From Chloroflexota bacterium (GTDB taxonomy: Bacteria > Chloroflexota > Anaerolineae > J036 > Brachytrichaceae): DNA of 8,774 nucleotides. Of this stretch, positions 1-5,699 are shown one piece after another (position 1 is the stretch's first letter; each line of letters opens with the position of its first letter). A program made the translations under genes and the position numbers. A model generated the notes under the pieces. It was given only the letters and a program-made list of their open reading frames with translations. It was not told where the DNA came from and searched no databases. The stretch lies in the NCBI GenBank assembly GCA_021813225.1, contig JAKALH010000097.1, positions 1-8,774 of the forward strand, written 5' to 3'.

Positions 1-1
1 C

Positions 2-1303
2 ACGCTGGTGGCGCCGGTATTCAACGGCTCTTCCGCCGGCGACCGTCCACTCGCTTTCGTCGCCAACCGCGCTCATCATGCCGATGTCGGCGGCATGATG
101 CCTGGTTCGATGCCCGTAGCGCGAGAGATATATCAGGAAGGTCTGATTATTCCGCCGACGCGACTGGTCGCCGGCGGCGTCATCGACGAAGGGATGCTCG
201 GTCTCATTCTGGCGAATGTGCGCACACCGCAGGAACGTCGCGGCGACCTGCATGCCCAGATCGCCGCGAACCGGCGCGGCATGAACCGGCTGTCCGAGAT
301 GCTGCGGCGTTACGGTCATGATGAGGTCACCCGCTACATGGACGCCCTGTTGGCCTATACCGAGCGCATGGTGCGGCAACTCGTTGCATCGATTCCAGAC
401 GGCGACTACTCTTTCACAGATGCCCTTGACGACGACGGCCTGGGTCACAGGCATATTCCTATCCACGTAACCGTTACGATCGCCGGCGACACGGCCACCG
501 TGGACTTCACAGGCACCGCTCCGCAGCAGGAAGGGAGCATCAATGCAGTGTATGCCATTACGCTGTCAGCGGTGTACTATGTCTTCCGCTGTCTGGTCGG
601 CCTCGATGTGCCGAACAATTCGGGTTGCCTGGCGCCGGTAACGGTGATAGCGCCGGCCGGCTCACTGGTCAACGCGGCAAAACCCTCACCCGTTGCAGGT
701 GGCAATGTGGAAACCTCGCAGCGTATCGTCGATGTGCTGCTGGGTGCACTGGCGCAGGCAGTGCCGGAACAGGTGCCGGCGGCCAGCCAGGGCACTATGA
801 ACAACGTCACCATCGGCGGTCCGGACAGCCGCACCATGTTGCCATACACCTACTATGAGACCATCGGCGGCGGCATGGGCGCCCGCCCCGGCAAGGATGG
901 CGCGTCGGCTGTACACAGCCACATGACAAATACGCTGAACACCCCCGTCGAGGCGCTTGAGTATGCCTGCCCGCTGCGCGTGCGGCGCTACGAAATCATC
1001 GACAGCACAGGCGGCGCAGGCCGGTACACCGGCGGTAACGGCATACGTCGCGACATTCAAATGCTCGGCGATGCACAAATCAGTCTGCTGACCGAGCGGC
1101 GCCAGTCTCAACCTTATGGACTGGACGGCGGCGAGCCTGGCGCACCAGGCTCAAACTGGCTCATTCGCAACGGTGCCGAGTCGATGCTGCCTGCCAAAGG
1201 CACGATTCACTTACATGAGCGCGACATCCTCAGCATTCGCACGCCGGGCGGCGGCGGCTTTGGCGCAAACGAGCCAGCCGGCAGATCCGAAACCCGTGAA
1301 TAG
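2..1303 (+). CDS. hyuB: Hydantoinase B / 5-oxoprolinase-type subunit, 5'-partial
   Basis: The gene runs in from the left window edge in the frame starting at base 2 and stops at TAG 1301-1303. HyuB-family subunits work with a HyuA ATPase subunit in ATP-dependent hydrolysis of hydantoin-like or 5-oxoproline rings, or in acetone-carboxylase-like complexes; the exact substrate cannot be read here. Counting from the GTG at 8, family hallmarks are RAHHADVGG (about 21-29) followed by PGSM, an EG-IIPP-RL stretch (about 44-53), AQIAANRRGMNRL (about 83-95), a GRYTGGNGIRR block and a C-terminal TPGGGGFG. These match the family in order. About 100 N-terminal residues are missing compared with usual lengths of 500-580, which is explained by the window edge. 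The GTG at 8 is unlikely to be the true start because conserved sequence begins immediately. No HyuA partner is visible. The downstream riboswitch has its own promoter, so this gene is probably the last of a separate unit. Confidence 0.93.
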   Translation, partial: TLVAPVFNGSSAGDRPLAFVANRAHHADVGGMMPGSMPVAREIYQEGLIIPPTRLVAGGVIDEGMLGLILANVRTPQERRGDLHAQIAANRRGMNRLSEMLRRYGHDEVTRYMDALLAYTERMVRQLVASIPDGDYSFTDALDDDGLGHRHIPIHVTVTIAGDTATVDFTGTAPQQEGSINAVYAITLSAVYYVFRCLVGLDVPNNSGCLAPVTVIAPAGSLVNAAKPSPVAGGNVETSQRIVDVLLGALAQAVPEQVPAASQGTMNNVTIGGPDSRTMLPYTYYETIGGGMGARPGKDGASAVHSHMTNTLNTPVEALEYACPLRVRRYEIIDSTGGAGRYTGGNGIRRDIQMLGDAQISLLTERRQSQPYGLDGGEPGAPGSNWLIRNGAESMLPAKGTIHLHERDILSIRTPGGGGFGANEPAGRSETRE

Positions 1304-1368
1304 ACCCTTTGCCAGGGCATGCACGGGCCGGGCGAGAGGTGGTACTTTTCTGCCGCTCGGGCCAGCCG

Positions 1369-1396
1369 TTGACACGATGTGGCGCGGGGTTATAAT
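1369..1396 (+). promoter_or_regulatory. Sigma-70-type promoter of the B12-uptake operon
   Basis: A perfect -35 hexamer TTGACA (1369-1374) and a perfect -10 hexamer TATAAT (1391-1396) are separated by 16 bases. The expected transcription start is near 1403-1405, about 20 bases before P1 of the riboswitch, so the whole aptamer lies in the leader. Two consensus hexamers suggest strong basal transcription, with control passed to the RNA element downstream. Confidence 0.85.
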
Positions 1397-1422
1397 CTTC
1401 GCGTATTTACCAACCGAATAAC

Positions 1423-1605
1423 GTTGAGGTGACCCGATGTCCTTATCAAAGGGCATATAAGCCCGGATGCCAGGGCGTAAAGGTGGAAGCTGGTGACACG
1501 CGACGTTCAACATCGTCGTGTGGAGTCCAGCACTGTGCCGCAACTGTAAGCAGGTCTGCGTTTTGTGCGAAGCGCGGATCAGCAAGTCAGGATACCTGCC
1601 TCAAC
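1423..1605 (+). promoter_or_regulatory. Cobalamin riboswitch aptamer
   Basis: The conserved core of the cobalamin riboswitch family is readable in order: the GGAAGCTGGTGA segment at about 1484-1495, the B12-box-like GCACTGTGCCGCAACTGTAA (1530-1549) and AGTCAGGATACCTGCC (1585-1600). Supporting helices can be drawn. P1 pairs GTTGAGG (1423-1429) with CCTCAAC (1599-1605). GCTGG (1489-1493) pairs with CCAGC (1527-1531). A nine-pair arm joins 1497-1505 to 1514-1522. CAGG (1588-1591) pairs with CCTG (1595-1598). A small GGGC/GCCC hairpin sits at 1451-1464. Such aptamers bind adenosyl- or other cobalamins and normally switch B12 synthesis or uptake genes off when ligand is present. Its position before a transporter operon, with a terminator downstream, indicates transcriptional control. 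The subclass and preferred ligand form were not determined. Confidence 0.93.
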
Positions 1606-1622
1606 CGATTCGTTCACGCCTT

Positions 1623-1706
1623 CTCGATGCAAGGAGGTAGAACATGATTCGCGCACCCTGAACAGGCTGGCTTTCAGCATCGGGATTGCGAACTGTATCT
1701 GCCCGA
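1623..1706 (+). promoter_or_regulatory. Putative riboswitch expression platform (competing helices)
   Basis: Three competing pairings link aptamer and terminator. GAGGTAG (1634-1640) can pair with CTGCCTC (1596-1602), which includes the 3' strand of P1 and the conserved core. CTCGATGC (1623-1630) can pair with GCATCGGG (1677-1684, one T-G pair). TCGGG (1680-1684) can instead pair with CCCGA (1702-1706), the 5' arm of the terminator. P1 formation would favour the 1623/1677 hairpin and hence the terminator; loss of P1 would free an antiterminator. The complementarities are seen directly; the switching order is inferred, and the antiterminator is only five pairs. Confidence 0.45.
1644..1661 (+). 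other. Possible five-codon leader frame with perfect Shine-Dalgarno
   Basis: AAGGAGGT (1631-1638) is followed after five bases by ATG (1644) and a frame reading MIRAP, then TGA (1659-1661), upstream of the terminator. This is one of the two strongest ribosome-binding sites in the window, and it serves no annotated gene. It may be a translated leader influencing leader folding, or the purine tract may exist only to pair with the aptamer (1596-1602). Too short to judge by coding statistics. Confidence 0.3.
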
Positions 1707-1738
1707 CCCATCATGAAGTGGTCGGGTTTTTTGTTTTT
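1702..1738 (+). terminator. Rho-independent terminator, probably riboswitch-controlled
   Basis: CCCGACC (1702-1708) and GGTCGGG (1720-1726) form a seven-pair GC-rich stem with an 11-base loop. It is followed directly by TTTTTTGTTTTT (1727-1738). It lies between the cobalamin aptamer and the first gene of the operon, only 33 bases before the start codon, so it is placed to attenuate the operon rather than end the upstream hyuB transcript. Confidence 0.88.
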
Positions 1739-1771
1739 CCGTCCGTTGGTTAATCAAAGGAGTTCTATAAA

Positions 1772-2746
1772 ATGGAGACCCATCTGAGCGTACATACGCG
1801 CAGACTGCGCCTGCTGGTCGCAGCCGCTGCGCTCTTCCTCGCAACCGTCACACCGATCGCATCCGTGCAGGCTGACACCGTTACCAGCTCGGGCGCGCGC
1901 GCTCTAGCTTGGCTGGTGAAGCAGCAGCAGGCGGATGGCGGTTTCAGTAATGGTTTCACAAAAGGCAGCAATACAGGCACTACAGCCGATGCCGTTGTCG
2001 CGCTGGCGGCTGGCAAGGTCGACATTGCCACTGTCAAATCGCCCGCGGGCCTCACACCGCTGAATTACCTGGCATCAAAAGTCGCCGCAGGAAAACTCAC
2101 GACCGGCGAATATGCGAAAATCGCGGTGGCTCTGGAAGCGTCAGGTCGAAGTCCCAGAGCTTTTGGCGGGAAGGACCTGCTCACGCAGATCGAGAATGGC
2201 TATAACGAGAAGACCGGCATCATCGGAGAGAATGTCTACGCGCACAGCACCGCGTTAATCGCACTGGCCGATGCCGGCGCCATCATTCCCGGCAATGCGA
2301 TCACTGCACTGTTATCTCTGCAGTATCCCACAGGCGGTTGGGCCTTTATGGGCAGCGGTGGGGCCGATGTGGATACGACCGCCATGGCCGTGCAGGCACT
2401 TGTTGCCCTGGGCTGGCCGGCCAACACGGGTCCTGCGGGCCGTGGCCTGGGCTACCTGCATGGTCTGCAGAACAGCGACGGCGGATTCCCTTACCAGTCG
2501 CCTTCCGCATACGGAACCGACTCGAACACGAACTCAACCGGACTCGTGGCGCAGGCCATAGTCGCCAGCGGCGATCAGCCGGAGTCGTGGGCTGCCCGCC
2601 AGGGCAATCCGCTGAGTTCCATCATCGTCCTGCAACAGGCCAGCGGCGCGTTCGCCTATCAGAGTGCCTACCCGTCCGATAACGCGCTCGCAACCATTGG
2701 CGCGATACAGGCTCTTTATCGGTACACTCCGGCGCACCGTCCTTAG
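1772..2746 (+). CDS. Secreted alpha/alpha-toroid (prenyltransferase/squalene-oxidase repeat) protein, putative corrinoid-capture protein
   Basis: A 324-residue protein with a clear signal peptide: Arg-rich N-region (residues 10-13), hydrophobic core (about 14-30) and a likely cut after VQA (A34). The mature part has repeated Gly-rich turns typical of alpha/alpha toroids: QADGGF (about 53), PTGGWAF (about 186), NSDGGFPYQ (about 234) and a degenerate ASGAFAYQ (about 289). A helix carries DTTAMAVQALVALG (201-214). There is no DxDD or other terpene-cyclase catalytic motif and no CaaX-transferase context, so an enzyme role is unlikely. The alpha6/alpha6 barrel of mammalian intrinsic factor and transcobalamin has this fold. 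With the B12 riboswitch upstream and a DUF4430 gene 32 bases downstream, I infer an extracytoplasmic corrinoid-binding half. The start is supported by AAAGGAG (1756-1762), nine bases before ATG. It has no membrane anchor of its own. Fold and export are well supported; ligand is inferred. Confidence 0.85.
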   Translation: METHLSVHTRRLRLLVAAAALFLATVTPIASVQADTVTSSGARALAWLVKQQQADGGFSNGFTKGSNTGTTADAVVALAAGKVDIATVKSPAGLTPLNYLASKVAAGKLTTGEYAKIAVALEASGRSPRAFGGKDLLTQIENGYNEKTGIIGENVYAHSTALIALADAGAIIPGNAITALLSLQYPTGGWAFMGSGGADVDTTAMAVQALVALGWPANTGPAGRGLGYLHGLQNSDGGFPYQSPSAYGTDSNTNSTGLVAQAIVASGDQPESWAARQGNPLSSIIVLQQASGAFAYQSAYPSDNALATIGAIQALYRYTPAHRP

Positions 2747-2778
2747 GCTGTCGAACTGCACGACGCTGTCATTGCGCT

Positions 2779-3702
2779 ATGCTCAGCCGTATCAAGCCTC
2801 GTTATGCCGTAGCGGTTTTATCGCTCGCCACCGCGCTGGCAATCAACCTGACCGCGCTGGTCATCCGCGCCAATGCCCAGCCCGGTCCCAATCGGGCCGG
2901 GCTGGTTGTGCAATACGGGAATGGGCAGGTGGTGTCGCGCTGTGTCACTTTCACCGAGCCGCAGATCACGGGTTACGACCTGTTGAAGCGCGCTCAACTG
3001 CCGCTGGTAGTGGATATTCAGGGCGGCGGCACGGTGTGCAAGATCGGCAACAGCGGATGTAATTTCCCCGCACAGCAATGCTTCTGCGATTGCCAGGTGT
3101 TGAACCAGTCGTGCGTTTACTGGATTTACTACATTCAATCGGGAGGCGCGTGGAAGTATTCGACCATGGGGATGCTGGGCACCAGTGTCCGTAATGGCTC
3201 TGTCAACGGTTGGGTCTACGGGCAGGGAAGCGGCAGCAGCAGCACCACAACACCGCCACTGTTGACACTCGATCAGATATGCGGCTCAACAGCGCCACAG
3301 GCTCCGGCGACCAGCATCGCCAGTCTGACGCCGGGACAGCCGCCTGCGACGGCGCCAACCTCATCGCCTGCAACAGCGGCCGCACCGACAACACCTGCGC
3401 GTACAGCAATTGAAACTCCTGCCGCCATACTAGCGGCAAGCCCGACGGCACCAGTTTCCTATCCAACCGCAGTTGCAACTGATACGGCGATGCCGGCAGT
3501 CACGCCGTCTCCTTCAATACCGGCAACTTCGACGCAGCCGCCTGCGGTCGCACATACTCCCACGCCAGCAGCGACACCTGCTGCACAACCCGGCAATTCA
3601 GGCAGTTCTACCGCGGGATATGTGATGTTCGGTGTGATTAGTGTCGGGTTGGTGGTGTTGTTGCTGATAACACGGCACAACGCGCGGAAGGCGAAACCAT
3701 GA
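2779..3702 (+). CDS. DUF4430-domain surface protein with Pro/Thr stalk and C-terminal membrane anchor
   Basis: A 307-residue protein. Residues 1-33 are a signal peptide (RIKPR, hydrophobic run, ANA cut site). Residues about 38-170 resemble the DUF4430 domain: GLVVQYGNGQVV, a TGYDLLKRA stretch, YWIYYIQSGGAWKYS, and SVNGWVYGQGSG near its end. This domain is the beta domain of transcobalamin-type B12 binders. It holds all eight cysteines (55, 87, 94, 101, 103, 105, 112, 168), including a CFCDC cluster, suggesting disulfides outside the cell. Residues about 171-277 are a low-complexity Pro/Thr/Ala/Ser stalk. A transmembrane helix (about 279-299) and a basic tail (RHNARKAKP) anchor the C-terminus, giving an N-outside topology. 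The start has no good Shine-Dalgarno and lies 32 bases after the toroid gene, so coupled translation is likely; the stop overlaps the next start. It probably forms the anchored half of a split B12-binding pair. No LPXTG motif is present. Confidence 0.82.
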   Translation: MLSRIKPRYAVAVLSLATALAINLTALVIRANAQPGPNRAGLVVQYGNGQVVSRCVTFTEPQITGYDLLKRAQLPLVVDIQGGGTVCKIGNSGCNFPAQQCFCDCQVLNQSCVYWIYYIQSGGAWKYSTMGMLGTSVRNGSVNGWVYGQGSGSSSTTTPPLLTLDQICGSTAPQAPATSIASLTPGQPPATAPTSSPATAAAPTTPARTAIETPAAILAASPTAPVSYPTAVATDTAMPAVTPSPSIPATSTQPPAVAHTPTPAATPAAQPGNSGSSTAGYVMFGVISVGLVVLLLITRHNARKAKP

Positions 3703-4634
3703 GCACAAATGAATTGTTGCACCCCACGGCGCGACATTCCATGAGCGGTGCGCCATACCGGACCAGCCATATGGCGGTACAGCGTCTGCTGAGCATCAGC
3801 ATCTATATCCTCACATCGCTCATCGGTCTCACAGCGTTTTTGTATCCGTTTTTTACGCTCACCGTGCAAACGACGGTGGCCAGCCAACAACTCGCGCACA
3901 GCGCAGACTCCCCATTGATACTGGCATTATTGATTGGCCTCAGCCTGGCGGCACTGGCCGTGGAAACACAGGGGCAGATGCTCAGCGCCAGGATGATCGC
4001 CCTGCTGGGGATCCTCGTGGCGATCAACAGCACGCTGCGTTTTGCCGATGCCGTGGTGCGCGGGCCGGGTGGCTTCAGCCCCATTTTCCTGCTCATTATT
4101 GCCTGCGGGTACGTATTCGGCGGGCGTTTTGGCTTCCTGATGGGAATCCTGACCATGCTGGTGTCCGCCATTATCACCGGTGGTATCGGCCCCTGGCTGC
4201 CCTATCAGATGTTCACAGCCGGCTGGATGGGGATGAGCGCGGGTTGGCTGGGGGCGGCGCGCAAGATCATAAACCGTTCGAAGACAGGTTCCACCCATGT
4301 CTCACGCATCAGGAAGCGGGAGATCATCATGTTATGCATTTTCGGCGCTGGTTGGGGCTTTGTATATGGTGCCATCATGAACCTGTGGTTCTGGCCATTC
4401 CAGGCTGGCGATGCGGCGCAGAGCTGGCAGGCCGGTCTCAGCCTGACCCGGGGGATACAACGCTACCTGGCGTTCTACCTGGCCACATCAGCCGTGTGGG
4501 ATATCTTTGCGGCGGTCGGTAATATCGCATTACTGGCATTATTTGGCATACCGACGCTGAATGCGCTGCTCAGGTTCAAGAACCGATTCATGTTCACAAC
4601 GGATTTCGCCGCGCGGACGCCGGACAAAGTTTGA
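3699..4634 (+). CDS. ECF transporter S component, probable cobalamin/corrinoid specificity
   Basis: A 311-residue polytopic membrane protein. Hydrophobic segments lie at about 29-52, 72-90, 98-112, 127-150, 150-165, 170-186, 208-228 and 257-286. The segment GGIGPWLPYQMFTAGW (161-176), followed by GMSAGWLGA, is typical of S components annotated as ECF transporter substrate-binding subunits, as is the FGGRFGF turn at about 140-146. S components bind the vitamin in the membrane and topple it inward when driven by EcfT and two EcfA ATPases. The ATG overlaps the preceding stop as ATGA, and GGAAGG (3686-3691) supports this start; in-frame ATGs at 3741 and 3771 are alternatives. At 311 residues it is longer than the usual 180-220, with an extra N-terminal helix and a basic loop (about 188-207). 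The B12 riboswitch and binding-protein neighbours suggest a CbrT-like corrinoid role, which is inference. Confidence 0.8.
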   Translation: MSTNELLHPTARHSMSGAPYRTSHMAVQRLLSISIYILTSLIGLTAFLYPFFTLTVQTTVASQQLAHSADSPLILALLIGLSLAALAVETQGQMLSARMIALLGILVAINSTLRFADAVVRGPGGFSPIFLLIIACGYVFGGRFGFLMGILTMLVSAIITGGIGPWLPYQMFTAGWMGMSAGWLGAARKIINRSKTGSTHVSRIRKREIIMLCIFGAGWGFVYGAIMNLWFWPFQAGDAAQSWQAGLSLTRGIQRYLAFYLATSAVWDIFAAVGNIALLALFGIPTLNALLRFKNRFMFTTDFAARTPDKV

Positions 4635-4647
4635 GGGTGCTGTACAT

Positions 4648-5676
4648 ATGCACCTGCGCAGTTGGGTCGTCTGGATCGCCAGCATCGTTGCCGTTGCTCT
4701 ATCTACACGCAACCCCCTGTACCTCGTGCTGATCATGCTGGTCGCACAGATTGTCAATGTGCGTATGGCATCAGCCAATGGCACCGCCGTTCCGACATGG
4801 TGGTTGAGATTTGGCGCGCTGGCAGTGCCGTTGTCCGCTCTGTTTAATGCGATCAGTGTCCACTTCGGCGATACAGTGCTGTTAACCATACCGGGCAGTG
4901 TTCCTCTACTCAGCGGAATCGTGACGCTGGAGGCGCTGGTATACGGCGCGTTGAACGGTCTGTTGATCACCGCTGTGGTATCGGTGTTTTCCGTCTTCAA
5001 TATTGCGGTGCCCGCTTACCAACTGGTGCGCAGTACACCGCGCGCTTTCCAGTCGATGGGCGTCACAATCGGCATCGCGCTATCGTTCATCCCTCAAACG
5101 GCGCGCCGCTTCAAAGAAGTGCGTGAAGCGCAGGCTGTGCGCGGACACCGCGTCCGACATCTGCGCGATTGGCTGCCTCTGTGGTTGCCGCTTTTGATCG
5201 GCGGCCTGGAGCAGTCTACCCAATTGGCCGAGGCCATGGTTGCGCGCGGCTTTGGCGCGACAGCAAACCGCCATTCATCGCTGCAGACGCGCACCTTGCT
5301 GGCTCTCGGTCTGGTGCTGATCCTGTCGGGCTGGCTGGCCAGCTTCATCGTGAAGGGCATCGCTATTGCAGCGATAGCGATTATGGCAGTAGGAGTGCTG
5401 ACAATCGGTACAGGTTTATGGCTTAGCGGGCAGGCTGTGCCTCACACGGTATATAGGCCCCAGCAGTTCACGCTGCTGGATGGCCTGTGCCTGGTCAGCA
5501 GCATCATCGTCGCGGGACTGCTGCTGTTGCCGATCCCTTTCATCGCGCAGACTACATTGCAGTACTACCCCTACCCCGCATTGACACCACCCCTGTTCGA
5601 TCCTACCATCGGCCTGCTGATGCTGGCCTGGCTCAGCCCATTGCTTGCCATACGCCCTGCCGCGCAGGAGCACTGA
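4648..5676 (+). CDS. ecfT: Energy-coupling factor transporter transmembrane subunit EcfT
   Basis: A 342-residue membrane protein. EcfT links an S component to the EcfA ATPases through two cytoplasmic coupling helices, each bearing a short Ala-Arg-Gly motif. Both are visible: AQAVRG (161-166, where the Ala before Arg is Val) and AMVARGFG (196-203), separated by an amphipathic and hydrophobic stretch as expected. Hydrophobic segments flank them at about 8-35, 55-70, 84-120, 135-150, 216-260 and 279-300, with a final one near 320-336. The ATG at 4648 follows the S-component stop by 13 bases, with GAGGG (4633-4637) ten bases upstream. An upstream in-frame ATG at 4561 overlaps the S gene and would add a charged, Cys-containing extension, so I reject it. 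The protein is longer than typical EcfT (about 250-270) because of extra C-terminal helices. No EcfA gene follows; the next gene is convergent. Confidence 0.86.
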   Translation: MHLRSWVVWIASIVAVALSTRNPLYLVLIMLVAQIVNVRMASANGTAVPTWWLRFGALAVPLSALFNAISVHFGDTVLLTIPGSVPLLSGIVTLEALVYGALNGLLITAVVSVFSVFNIAVPAYQLVRSTPRAFQSMGVTIGIALSFIPQTARRFKEVREAQAVRGHRVRHLRDWLPLWLPLLIGGLEQSTQLAEAMVARGFGATANRHSSLQTRTLLALGLVLILSGWLASFIVKGIAIAAIAIMAVGVLTIGTGLWLSGQAVPHTVYRPQQFTLLDGLCLVSSIIVAGLLLLPIPFIAQTTLQYYPYPALTPPLFDPTIGLLMLAWLSPLLAIRPAAQEH

Positions 5677-5699
5677 TATTTCAACAGACTGGCAGAACG

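Noticed and set aside
1326..1366. GC-rich near-inverted repeat after hyuB as a possible terminator
   Set aside because: Pairing is limited to GGCC/GGCC with poor extension, and no T-run follows on the + strand; the promoter of the next operon begins immediately after.
1429..1753. Two short + strand open frames (72 and 62 codons) across the riboswitch leader
   Set aside because: They run through the conserved aptamer core and terminator, have no matching ribosome-binding site at their starts and show no protein-like composition; the RNA structure explains this conserved sequence.
1772..2746. Terpene/squalene cyclase or protein prenyltransferase function for the toroid protein
   Set aside because: The repeats share the fold, but the protein is exported and lacks a DxDD-type catalytic motif; its riboswitch and transporter context favours ligand capture.
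4561..4647. Upstream ATG extending EcfT by 29 residues
   Set aside because: It overlaps the S-component coding region by 74 bases, and the extension is charged and unlike the family N-terminus; ATG 4648 has a GAGGG site at good spacing.
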